NCBI GenBank assembly: GCA_016185145.1
Contig: JACPOB010000039.1
Location: 1-60,938 of the forward strand
Direction of reading: 5' to 3'
DNA length: 60,938 nt
Source: Rhodospirillales bacterium
Lineage (GTDB): Bacteria > Pseudomonadota > Alphaproteobacteria > Reyranellales > Reyranellaceae
The notes beneath the pieces were generated by a model, which made no database searches, had not been told where the DNA came from, and saw nothing but the letters and a program-made list of their open reading frames with translations. Both the position numbers and the translations under genes were made by a program. Positions 1 to 8,799 of the stretch are shown here, one piece after another (positions within the stretch are counted from its first letter, which is position 1; each line of letters opens with the position of its first letter).

Positions 1-61
1 CGGAGCGCGGACCTCCAGGTCCGCATCATGATCATGAGCGGACCTGGAGGTCCGCGCTCCG
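1..61. repeat. Palindromic repeat, family A
   Basis: Two perfect 24-base arms (1-24 and 38-61) surround a 13-base loop containing ATGATCAT. Each arm also carries a near-palindrome, GCGGACCT-CC-AGGTCCGC. The same arms form the outer shell of the nested repeat at 33056-33186. It lies just upstream of the acyl-CoA dehydrogenase ribosome-binding site and could fold as one long hairpin or two short ones. Confidence 0.9.
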
Positions 62-76
62 AAGAGGAGACAAGTC

Positions 77-1237
<1,161 letters not shown>

Positions 1238-1242
1238 TATCC

Positions 1243-1334
1243 CCGTCATCCCGACCGGAGCGAAGCGGAGTGGAGGGACCTTTTCTTTCTTCGACACACA
1301 TGAACAGGCCCCTCGGCTTCGCTCGGGGTGACGG
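1243..1334. repeat. Palindromic repeat, family D (diverged copy)
   Basis: The ends CCGTCATCCCGA and TCGGGGTGACGG pair with one mismatch, and inner segments (GGAGCGAAGC, GGCTTCGCTC) match the family seen at 23788-23859. The arms are less perfect than in that copy. It fills the gap between the dehydrogenase and hydratase genes, and the hydratase ribosome-binding site begins at its right edge. Confidence 0.75.
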
Positions 1335-1348
1335 AGGGGAGGATGGCA

Positions 1349-2164
1349 ATGTCTGAGTTCGCTGCAAAGTACGAGACCCTGCTGCTGCGTCGCGAGCGCT
1401 CGCGCCTACACGTCACGCTGAACCGGCCCGAAGTCAAGAACGCGCTCAACCCGACCCTGATCGGCGAGCTGCGCACCGTGTTCGGCATCCTGCGCGACCG
1501 GCGCGACATCAAGGTCGTGATCCTGCGCGGTGCCGGCGGCACTTTCTGCGCCGGCGCCGACCTCAAGAACATGGAACAGAGCATCACGGAGAAGCGGCCG
1601 GGCAAACGCGATCCGATCGCGCTCAACAACCGCGAATACGGTACGTTCCTCGAGATGGTGAACACCACGTCGCAGGTCGTCGTCGCGGCCGTCGAGGGCT
1701 ACGCCATCGCCGGCGGGTTCGGCCTGCTCTGCGTCTCCGACGTGGCGATCTGCACCGAGGACGCGGGTTTCGCCATGAGCGAGACGGCGATCGGCATCGT
1801 GCCGGCCCAGATCGCGCCCTTTGTCGCCGCCCGCATCGGCGTGCCGCAGACGCGTCATCTCGCGCTGACGGCCGCGCGCTTCAAGGGGCCGGAGGCCTTG
1901 CGGCTCGGCATCGCGCATCACCTGGTGAAGGATTCGGCGGGGCTCGACGCCAAGCTGGAAGAGGTGCTGAAGCAGGTCGACCGCTGCGCTCCACTGGCCA
2001 ATGCATTGACCAAGGCCGTGGTGATGAAGGTGGGCAGCGAGCCGCTTTCCTCGGTGCTCGACTTCGCCGCCGACCGCTTCGCCGAGGCCCGCCGCAGTCC
2101 CGAGGCCGCCGAAGGCCTGCGCGCCTTCGCGGAGAAGAGGCAACCGAAATGGGTGACCGAATGA
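1349..2164 (+). CDS. Enoyl-CoA hydratase/isomerase family protein, LiuC/AtuE-like
   Basis: A crotonase-fold protein of 271 residues. The oxyanion-hole segments GAGGTFCAGADL and AIAGGFGLL are present. The first catalytic Glu of classical enoyl-CoA hydratase is Gly here, while the second is kept in SETAIG, followed by IVPAQIAPFV. This pattern resembles methylglutaconyl- or isohexenylglutaconyl-CoA hydratases (LiuC/AtuE), which follow biotin-dependent carboxylases in leucine and acyclic terpene breakdown, and a carboxylase subunit lies two genes on. ATG at 1349 was preferred to 1343 and to GTG 1328 because GGAGGGG sits at 1333-1339. Specific substrate is not shown. Confidence 0.85.
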   Translation: MSEFAAKYETLLLRRERSRLHVTLNRPEVKNALNPTLIGELRTVFGILRDRRDIKVVILRGAGGTFCAGADLKNMEQSITEKRPGKRDPIALNNREYGTFLEMVNTTSQVVVAAVEGYAIAGGFGLLCVSDVAICTEDAGFAMSETAIGIVPAQIAPFVAARIGVPQTRHLALTAARFKGPEALRLGIAHHLVKDSAGLDAKLEEVLKQVDRCAPLANALTKAVVMKVGSEPLSSVLDFAADRFAEARRSPEAAEGLRAFAEKRQPKWVTE

Positions 2165-2622
2165 TCGCTGCCCGCGCGCTCGACCTCCCCGCCCGCACCG
2201 GTTCGGACTATCCGGCGCCGCACAGCGCGCCCTGCCTCGCGCGCATCCGCCGGGCGCTCGGCGACGCCTTCGGCCTGTCGCAGTTCGGCGTCAACCTGCT
2301 CGACCTGCCGCCGGGCACCTGGTCGTCGCAGCGCCACTGGCACGAACAGCAGGACGAGTTCGTCTATGTGCTCGAGGGCGAGGTCGTGCTGGTGACCGAC
2401 GAGGGCGAGAGCGTCCTTACGCCGGGCATGACGGCGGGCTTCCGCGCCGGCTCGGGCAACGGCCATCACCTCGTCAATCGCTCGAACCGGATCGCGCGCG
2501 TGCTGGAAGTCGGCACGCGCACCGTCGAGGAGGTCGCGCATTACTCCGACATCGACATGATGGTGCGCGAGGATGCCAGCGGCTGGGGCTACTTCACCAA
2601 GGACGGACGGCCGCTGAAATGA
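2149..2622 (+). CDS. Cupin domain protein
   Basis: A 157-residue single cupin barrel. The first cupin motif is visible as HWHEQQDEFVYVLEG, with His, His and Glu able to bind a metal, and the second as GNGHHLVNRS. These are typical of sugar-binding or metal-dependent small-molecule cupins; the reaction cannot be named. The start at 2149 has GAGAAGAGG eight bases upstream. ATG 2161, which overlaps the upstream stop, is an alternative. It overlaps both neighbours, so it is translated as part of the acyl-CoA operon, perhaps as an accessory or regulatory protein. Confidence 0.8.
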   Translation: MGDRMIAARALDLPARTGSDYPAPHSAPCLARIRRALGDAFGLSQFGVNLLDLPPGTWSSQRHWHEQQDEFVYVLEGEVVLVTDEGESVLTPGMTAGFRAGSGNGHHLVNRSNRIARVLEVGTRTVEEVAHYSDIDMMVREDASGWGYFTKDGRPLK

Positions 2623-4487
2623 ACTTCGCCAAGGTCCTGGTCGCCAATCGCGGCGAGATCGCCTGGCGCGTCATGCGCACGGCCAAGGCGATGGGCTACC
2701 GCACCGTCGCGGTCTATTCCGACGCCGACAGGGAGGCGCCGCACGTTTCGTTCGCCGACGAGGCGGTGCGCATCGGCCCCTCGCCGGTCGGCGAGAGCTA
2801 TCTCAGCATCGACCGCATCCTGGAGGCTGCACACAAGTCCGGCGCTGACGCGATCCACCCGGGCTATGGCTTCCTGTCGGAGAACGAGACGTTCGCCGCA
2901 GCCTGCGAGAAGGCGGGCCTGGTCTTCATCGGCCCGCCGCCCGCCGCCATCGCCGCCATGGGCAACAAGGCCGCCGCCAAGCGGCGCATGATCGATGCCG
3001 GGGTGCCCTGCGTGCCCGGCTATCAAGGCGCGGACCAGAGCGACGCCAACCTCGAGAAGGAGGCGCGCAAGATCGGCCTGCCGGTGATGGTGAAGGCGGC
3101 AGCCGGCGGCGGCGGCCGCGGCATGCGCCTGGTCGAGCGCGACGCCGACTTGTCGGAGGCGATCCGCACGGCGCGCACCGAGGCCGAAAGCGTCTTCGGC
3201 TCGGGCGAACTCATACTCGAGAAGGCGGTGGTCGACGCGCGCCACGTCGAGATCCAGGTCTTCGCCGACGCCCACGGCAACGTCATCCATCTCGGCGAAC
3301 GCGACTGCTCGGTGCAGCGCCGGCACCAGAAGGTGATCGAGGAAGCGCCCTCGCCCGCCGTCGATGCCGATCTGCGCCATCGCATGGGGGCCGCCGCCGT
3401 CGCCGCCGCGCGCGCCATCGGCTATCGCGGCGCCGGCACCGTCGAGTTCCTGTTGGGCGCCGACGGCGCCTTCTATTTCCTGGAAATGAACACCCGCCTG
3501 CAGGTCGAGCATCCGGTGACCGAGGCGATCACCGGCCAGGATCTCGTGGCCTGGCAGCTGAAAGTCGCGGCCGGCGAGAAGCTGCCCCTCACGCAGGAAC
3601 AGGTGGCTTTCTCCGGCCATGCCATCGAAGTGCGCCTCTACGCCGAGGACGCCTATGCCGGCTTCCTGCCGCAGACCGGCCGCATCGATGTGTGGCGGCC
3701 GGCGGGCGGCACCGGCGTGCGCATCGATCACGGCATGAAGGACGGGCTGGCGATCTCGCCGTTCTACGATCCGATGATCGCCAAGGTGATCGCCCACGGC
3801 GCCACGCGCGAGGAGGCACGCTCGCGGCTGGTGCGGGCGCTGCGCGAGACCGTCGTGCTGGGCCCGACGACCAATCGGCATTTCCTGATCCGCCTGCTGG
3901 AGCATCCCGAATTCGCTGCCGGCAAGGCCACGACGGCGTTTCTCGGCAGGCATGAGTTCCCCGCTCCCGTCATCGACGACGCGCACTGGCAGCTCGCGGC
4001 AAACCTGCTGTGGCGGCAGTCCGCGGCGCGCTACCCCGAGACACTGCGCGGCTGGCGCAACTCCAACCCCGAGCCGACACCGATCCGGCTCGCCGTGGGC
4101 AACAGCGAGCGCCTGCTGCACGTGATGGGCAGCGAAGCGATCGACGCCGTACCGTTCCACATCGACGGCGACGACATCGTCGTCGACCTCGACGCACTGA
4201 CCGTGCGTTTCACCGACAAGACCTATGCGCCACCCGCGGCTGCCGCAGCCGGCAGCGACGGCAAGCTGCGCGCGCCGATGGACGGCAAGATCGTCGCCAT
4301 CAACATTGCAGCGGGCGACAGCGTCACCAGGGGGCAGACGCTGATCGTGCTGGAAGCCATGAAGATCCAGCACCAGCTCAAGGCGGCGCTCGACGCCAAG
4401 GTCGAATCGGTGGCAGTCAAGGAAGGCCAGCAGGTGTCCAACCGGACGATCCTCGTGACCATGGCCGGCGATGCCCCTGCACCTTGA
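2619..4487 (+). CDS. Acyl-CoA carboxylase alpha subunit (biotin carboxylase plus biotin carrier)
   Basis: A 622-residue protein with a biotin carboxylase module (about 1-450), a linker domain and a C-terminal biotinyl domain. It shows the glycine-rich ATP loop AGGGGRGMR, RDCSVQRRHQK, and EMNTRLQVEHPVTE. The biotin-accepting Lys is K582 in EAMKIQH; the usual motif is AMKM, so Ile after Lys is a small deviation. It would carboxylate biotin with ATP and bicarbonate for transfer to acetyl-, propionyl-, methylcrotonyl- or geranyl-CoA. The start ATG overlaps the cupin stop (ATGA). No beta subunit follows; the nearest is at 10715-12298 on the other strand. Confidence 0.93.
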   Translation: MNFAKVLVANRGEIAWRVMRTAKAMGYRTVAVYSDADREAPHVSFADEAVRIGPSPVGESYLSIDRILEAAHKSGADAIHPGYGFLSENETFAAACEKAGLVFIGPPPAAIAAMGNKAAAKRRMIDAGVPCVPGYQGADQSDANLEKEARKIGLPVMVKAAAGGGGRGMRLVERDADLSEAIRTARTEAESVFGSGELILEKAVVDARHVEIQVFADAHGNVIHLGERDCSVQRRHQKVIEEAPSPAVDADLRHRMGAAAVAAARAIGYRGAGTVEFLLGADGAFYFLEMNTRLQVEHPVTEAITGQDLVAWQLKVAAGEKLPLTQEQVAFSGHAIEVRLYAEDAYAGFLPQTGRIDVWRPAGGTGVRIDHGMKDGLAISPFYDPMIAKVIAHGATREEARSRLVRALRETVVLGPTTNRHFLIRLLEHPEFAAGKATTAFLGRHEFPAPVIDDAHWQLAANLLWRQSAARYPETLRGWRNSNPEPTPIRLAVGNSERLLHVMGSEAIDAVPFHIDGDDIVVDLDALTVRFTDKTYAPPAAAAAGSDGKLRAPMDGKIVAINIAAGDSVTRGQTLIVLEAMKIQHQLKAALDAKVESVAVKEGQQVSNRTILVTMAGDAPAP

Positions 4488-5244
4488 GAAGGTCAGCCAC
4501 AGCTACGGCACCGTCGAAGCCCTGTCGGGCATAGACCTCGACATCGCCGACGGCGAGACCGTCGCGCTGATCGGCCCGTCCGGCTGCGGCAAGTCGACCT
4601 TGCTCGGCATCGTCGGCGGCCTGCTCGAGCCCACGGCCGGCCGCGTCACCTTCTCGGGCTCGATGCCCAGCGATTCGCTCAACCCCTTCACCTACATCTT
4701 CCAGGATTTCGCGCTGCTGCCCTGGCGCAGCGTCGCCGACAATGTCGGCCTCGTCTTGGAGCATCGCGCGCCCAACGCCGTCGAGCGGCGCGAGCGCATC
4801 GCGGCAGCGCTCGCCCTCACCGGCCTCTCCGAATTCGCCTCGGCCTATCCCAAGCAGCTCTCGGGCGGCATGCGCCAGCGCGTCGGCATCGCCCGCGCCC
4901 TGGTCGTGCGGCCGGCCGTGCTGCTGCTCGACGAGCCGCTGTCCGCGCTCGATGCCCAGACGCGCGAGCTCCTGATGGAGGATCTTCTGGCCATCTGGGC
5001 GCGCGAGAAGAGCACGCGCGTCTACGTCACCCACAATCTCGAGGAGGCGGCGCGGCTCGCCGACCGCGTCGTCGTGCTGTCGCGTCGGCCCGGCCGCATC
5101 CGCGAGGTGATCGCGATCGACGTGCCGGTGTCGGAACGCGGCCAGGCCAGGCACGCGACGCTCCTTGTCGAGGTGCACAAGAAACTCTGGTCGCTGATCC
5201 GCGACGAGGTCGTCACCGCCGACCGCGAGATGCAGCATGTCTGA
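4471..5244 (+). CDS. ABC transporter ATP-binding protein, nitrate/taurine/sulfonate (SsuB/TauB) type
   Basis: A 257-residue ATPase with Walker A GPSGCGKST (from residue 35), Q-loop in IFQDFALLPW, signature LSGGMRQRVGIARAL, Walker B VLLLDEPLSALD and the switch His in VTHNLEEA. The LPW after the Q-loop and the overall length fit the SsuB/TauB group. It starts 17 bases inside the carboxylase gene, so it is translationally coupled to it. It would energise the permease encoded next. Confidence 0.93.
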   Translation: MPLHLEKVSHSYGTVEALSGIDLDIADGETVALIGPSGCGKSTLLGIVGGLLEPTAGRVTFSGSMPSDSLNPFTYIFQDFALLPWRSVADNVGLVLEHRAPNAVERRERIAAALALTGLSEFASAYPKQLSGGMRQRVGIARALVVRPAVLLLDEPLSALDAQTRELLMEDLLAIWAREKSTRVYVTHNLEEAARLADRVVVLSRRPGRIREVIAIDVPVSERGQARHATLLVEVHKKLWSLIRDEVVTADREMQHV

Positions 5245-6061
5245 CCAGCGGTCTGAGCAGCGGTCTGACCAGCGATCTGGCCGCCGACCCGTTCCCTTCC
5301 GCGGCGGCGGGTTCAATCCGGTGCCGCGTCGCCTGTTGCCCTGGCTGGTGTTCGTCCTGCTGATCGCGGCCTGGCAGGCGGCGTCGAGCGCGAGCCTGCT
5401 GCCGGCGTTGTTCATGCCCAGCCCCGCCGCCATCGTGAATGCGCTGATCGAGCTGTGGCTGAACGGCACCCTGGTCGAGCACGTCTCGGCGTCGCTGAAG
5501 CGCATCATCCCAGGCTGGATCATCGGCACAGGCGCAGGCCTCGCCGTCGGCCTGGCGATGGGCATCTTCTCTGCCGCGCGTGCCGCCGGCCTGCCGATCG
5601 TGTCGGCGTTGTTCCCGATCCCCAAGATCGCGCTGCTGCCCCTGCTGATCCTGTGGTTCGGCATCGGCGAGCCATCCAAGGTCGTGACGATTGCGCTGGG
5701 CGTCTTCTTCCCGACGGTCATCTCGGCCTACAGCGCCTGCGATTCGGTCCCACGCAACCTCATCCGCATGGGCCAGAGCTTCGGCCTGCCCGCAACCGAC
5801 ATCGTCCGCAAGATCATCCTGCCCGGCGCCATGCCCGGCATCCTGGCGGGGTTCCGCATCTCGGCTTCGGTGGCGCTGCTCCTGGTGGTCGCGGCCGAGA
5901 TGATCGGCGCGCAGTACGGCATCGGCGCCTTCGTGCTGCAGGCCGGCAACCTGATGCAGACCGACCAGCTGATGGCCGGCGTGGTCCTGCTGTCGGTGCT
6001 GGGCCTGTTGATCGCCTGGGGGCTTGGCATGGTCGAGCGTTCCGTGCTCCGCTGGCGCTGA
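5237..6061 (+). CDS. ABC transporter permease, SsuC/TauC type
   Basis: A 274-residue inner-membrane protein with about six hydrophobic helices and the EAA-like cytoplasmic loop around AYSACDSVPRNLIRMGQSFG. The start overlaps the ATPase stop. The first 17 residues are an unusual polar run made by three near-identical 12-base units (SDQR-SEQR-SDQR-S) ahead of the first membrane helix. The cognate periplasmic protein expected for this family (SsuA/TauA fold) is absent; a Bug-type receptor follows instead. Confidence 0.9.
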   Translation: MSDQRSEQRSDQRSGRRPVPFRGGGFNPVPRRLLPWLVFVLLIAAWQAASSASLLPALFMPSPAAIVNALIELWLNGTLVEHVSASLKRIIPGWIIGTGAGLAVGLAMGIFSAARAAGLPIVSALFPIPKIALLPLLILWFGIGEPSKVVTIALGVFFPTVISAYSACDSVPRNLIRMGQSFGLPATDIVRKIILPGAMPGILAGFRISASVALLLVVAAEMIGAQYGIGAFVLQAGNLMQTDQLMAGVVLLSVLGLLIAWGLGMVERSVLRWR

Positions 6062-6077
6062 CAGGGAGGGAACGACA

Positions 6078-7046
6078 ATGCTGCGCAGACATATGCTCGC
6101 GGCCGCTCTTGTGATGGCGGCGGCGCCGGCTTTCGGCCAGGCTTGGCCCAACAAGCCGATCACCATGATCGTGCCCTTCGCCGCCGGCGGGCCGACCGAT
6201 CTCATCGCCCGCATCATCGGCGAGCGCATGGGCAAGGAGCTCGGCCAGCAGTTCATCATCGAGAACGTCACCGGGGCCGCCGGCACCATCGCCATGGCCA
6301 AGCTCGCGCGCGCCGCGCCCGACGGCTACACGATCGGCATCGGCCATGTCGGCACCAACGTCGCCAACGCCGTGATCTACACCAAGCTCGGCTTCGACCT
6401 GGTGAACGATCTCGAGCCCATCGCGCGCCTGCCGGCCAACGCCATGCTCGTCGTCTCGTCCAACAACGTGCCGGCCAAGACCCTGAAGGAGCTGGTCGAC
6501 TACCTGAAGGCCAATCCCGACAAGGCGTCGGGCGGCACGGCAGGCATCGGCTCGGGCGCCCATCTTGGCGCGCTCGCCTTCAACAAGGCGACCGGCATCA
6601 GCTACCAGCTCGTGCCGTATCGCGGCACCGGTCCGGCCATGCAGGACCTGATCGCCAACCAGATCCAGGTGATGGTCGACCAGTCGGCGAATTCCCTGCC
6701 GCAGGTCCAGGGCGGCAAGATCCGCGCCTATGCCGTCACGTCGGCCAAGCGTTCACCCGCCATGCCCGACATCCCGACCGCGGCCGAAGCGGGCTATCCG
6801 ATGGAGGTCTCGATCTGGAACGGCCTGTGGGCGCCCAAGGGCACGCCCAAGGACATCGTCGACAAGCTGAACGCCGCGGCCATCGCCGCGCTCGCCGATC
6901 CGGCCGTGCGCAAGCGCATGGACGAGCTCGGCCTCGATACACCGACGGCCGAGGAGATGAAGCCCTCGGCCTTCGCCGCCTTCCAGAAGGCCGAGCTGGC
7001 GCGCTGGAAGCCGATCCTCGAAGCCGCCGGCGTCAAGGCCGAGTAA
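6078..7046 (+). CDS. Bug-family (TctC-like) periplasmic solute-binding protein
   Basis: A 322-residue exported receptor. The start ATG at 6078 has GGGAGGG seven bases upstream and gives a clean signal peptide ending AFGQA. The mature protein begins WPNKPITMIVPFAAGGPTD, the hallmark of Bug/TctC proteins, which bind carboxylates or related small anions. These normally serve tripartite tricarboxylate transporters, but no TctA or TctB gene is present. It directly follows an SsuB/SsuC-like ABC pair and may serve it, or be an orphan receptor. Confidence 0.92.
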   Translation: MLRRHMLAAALVMAAAPAFGQAWPNKPITMIVPFAAGGPTDLIARIIGERMGKELGQQFIIENVTGAAGTIAMAKLARAAPDGYTIGIGHVGTNVANAVIYTKLGFDLVNDLEPIARLPANAMLVVSSNNVPAKTLKELVDYLKANPDKASGGTAGIGSGAHLGALAFNKATGISYQLVPYRGTGPAMQDLIANQIQVMVDQSANSLPQVQGGKIRAYAVTSAKRSPAMPDIPTAAEAGYPMEVSIWNGLWAPKGTPKDIVDKLNAAAIAALADPAVRKRMDELGLDTPTAEEMKPSAFAAFQKAELARWKPILEAAGVKAE

Positions 7047-7087
7047 ATCCGCTCCCGCGCGCCAACTGAATGGTGGTCTTGCGAAAT

Positions 7088-7113
7088 ATGACTACTGGTT
7101 CATCGATCATATT
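7088..7113 (+). promoter_or_regulatory. Candidate TetR operator, site 1 (upstream of TRAP operon)
   Basis: Within 162 bases of non-coding DNA before the TRAP genes lies ATGACT, then after two bases TGGTTCAT, then after three bases TCATATT. The block is bounded by the inverted repeat AAATATGA (7084-7091) and TCATATTT (7107-7114). An almost identical block occurs upstream of the CoA-transferase operon at 13607-13632, matching at 22 of 26 positions. The TRAP operon ends in a TetR gene, the obvious candidate binder (inference). Confidence 0.6.
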
Positions 7114-7208
7114 TCTTGCCATCCCGACGATTGCGCCCAAGATGGGCCCAACGGCAAAGCAGCCCGACCGGCGAACGGCGGGCGACATTGGGTAGGAGAT
7201 GCGCACTC

Positions 7209-8243
7209 ATGAAGCACGCGAGCGTTCTGCGGACGGCCATCGTCGGCGCCGCCCTCTATTGCGGCCTGGCCGGCGGTGTTCTCGCCCAGACCATCGACCT
7301 GAAGCTGGCCGACCGGCTGCCCCAGGATCATTACGTCGCCCGCTACTCGACCAACTACTGGATCGAGGAGGTGCAGAAGGCGACCGGCGGCAAGCTCAAG
7401 ATCACGCGCTATCCCAGCGAGCGTCTGGGCAAGTCGAAGGACATGATGGCGCTCGCCAAGACCGGCATCACCGACATCGGCGAATTCGTGCCAGGCTATC
7501 TCGGCGACCCGCTGCTGCTGTCGACGGTGGCGGAGCTGCCTGGGCTGGTGCCCGATGCCTGCGCCGCCTCGCTCGCCTATGAACAGCTGGCGAAGCCCGG
7601 CGGCTTCATCGACAAGACCGAGCTCGCGCCGCAAGGCCTGCGGCTGCTCTACGTCGTGGGACTGCCGGCCTACCAACTCTTCACCTCGCGCAAGTTCGAC
7701 AGCCTGGCGACCATGCGCGGTCTCAAGATCCGCTCCTCCGGCCCCGCCATGGATGCCGGCCTGCGCCAGCTCGGCATGGTGCCGATCCGCATGAGCGCCG
7801 CCGAGCTCAGCGAATCCTTTTCGCGCGGCACCGTCGACGGCATGGCCTTTCCCGCCGCCAGCATCTTCACCTACGACCTGCAGGGCAAGACCAAGTACGG
7901 CACCGACAAGCTGAGCTTCGGCAGCAGCATCACCTTCTACGCGATCTCGACCCGCGTCTGGAACAAGCTGCCGCCCGACATGCAGAAGATCATGACCGAG
8001 GCCGGTGATCGCACGACGCGGCACAGCTGCGGTCTGGTCGACCAGGAGGAGCAGGCGGCGCTCAAGAAGCTCGAGGCCGGCGGCATGACGGAGGTCAAAT
8101 TGTCGGCGGAGGACCGCGCCAAGTTCGCCCAGGAACTCTCGACGGTCGGCCAGGAATGGGCCGAGGCCGCCGACAAGCGCGGCCGCAAGGGCAGCGAGGC
8201 CCTCGCCGCGTTCCGCGAGGCCCTGTCCAAGCTGCCGCGCTGA
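7209..8243 (+). CDS. dctP: TRAP transporter solute-binding protein (DctP family)
   Basis: A 344-residue periplasmic receptor. The signal peptide MKHASVLRTAIVGAALYCG ends near VLAQT, and the DctP fold is recognisable from LADRLPQDHYVARYSTNYW and the conserved central segment MRGLKIRSSGPAMDAGLRQ. ATG 7209 was chosen because GGAG lies about ten bases upstream and it gives a correct signal peptide. It heads a DctP-DctQ-DctM operon that takes up an organic acid using the sodium or proton gradient. The ligand cannot be read from sequence. Confidence 0.92.
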   Translation: MKHASVLRTAIVGAALYCGLAGGVLAQTIDLKLADRLPQDHYVARYSTNYWIEEVQKATGGKLKITRYPSERLGKSKDMMALAKTGITDIGEFVPGYLGDPLLLSTVAELPGLVPDACAASLAYEQLAKPGGFIDKTELAPQGLRLLYVVGLPAYQLFTSRKFDSLATMRGLKIRSSGPAMDAGLRQLGMVPIRMSAAELSESFSRGTVDGMAFPAASIFTYDLQGKTKYGTDKLSFGSSITFYAISTRVWNKLPPDMQKIMTEAGDRTTRHSCGLVDQEEQAALKKLEAGGMTEVKLSAEDRAKFAQELSTVGQEWAEAADKRGRKGSEALAAFREALSKLPR

Positions 8244-8256
8244 TCGCGGCAGCGAC

Positions 8257-8799
8257 ATGCTGGGGTTCTTCGAACGGATCCTGTCCGCCGTGGACTGGCT
8301 GCTGTCGCGCATCGTGGCGTCGGTCATCCTGGCGGTGATGGTGCTGATCGTCTGCGACGTCTTCGGCCGCTACCTGTTCAGCCGGCCCCTGCCCTGGGTC
8401 TACGACATCGTCTCGATCTATGTCGTGAATCTCATCCTGTATCTGCTGGCGAGCGAAGTGCTGCGCACCCGCGCCAACATCGAGCTCGACCTGCATGTCC
8501 GCTTCCTGCCGGAACGGGCGTGGAGCTTCCTGCAGGGCCTCGCCTGGCTGTGCACGGCCGCGGTGCTTGCGCTCGCGTCGTGGCGGGTGTGGATGTCGAT
8601 GGCCGACAGCCTGGCCGCCGCCGAGGTCCATCCCGGCCTGTACGAATGGCCGGTGTGGATCGAGAAGGCCGTCGTGGCGCTGGGCCTGGCGCTTCTCGCC
8701 TGTCGCATAGTGGTCCGACTCTGCCGCTTCCTCCAGGGCGGGCTGAACGCCGGCGTCTTCAACGCCGACGAATCGGCCAAGCCGGGAGTCGTCGAATGA
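8257..8799 (+). CDS. dctQ: TRAP transporter small permease (DctQ family)
   Basis: A 180-residue membrane protein with four predicted helices (around residues 15-37, 48-66, 88-108 and 131-150). The family segment VCDVFGRYLFSRPLPWVYDI follows helix 1. It forms the membrane complex with the large permease encoded next, whose ATG overlaps this stop (ATGA). It lies 13 bases after the receptor gene. Confidence 0.92.
   Translation: MLGFFERILSAVDWLLSRIVASVILAVMVLIVCDVFGRYLFSRPLPWVYDIVSIYVVNLILYLLASEVLRTRANIELDLHVRFLPERAWSFLQGLAWLCTAAVLALASWRVWMSMADSLAAAEVHPGLYEWPVWIEKAVVALGLALLACRIVVRLCRFLQGGLNAGVFNADESAKPGVVE

Noticed and set aside
1..61. CRISPR array
   Set aside because: The repeated units are isolated palindromes scattered tens of kilobases apart. 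There are no regular spacers and no cas genes.
2589..4373. Long open frame on the minus strand opposite the carboxylase alpha gene
   Set aside because: The plus-strand frame encodes a complete, motif-rich carboxylase. The minus frame is His-, Asp- and Gly-rich without any recognisable domain, as expected for the shadow of a GC-rich gene.
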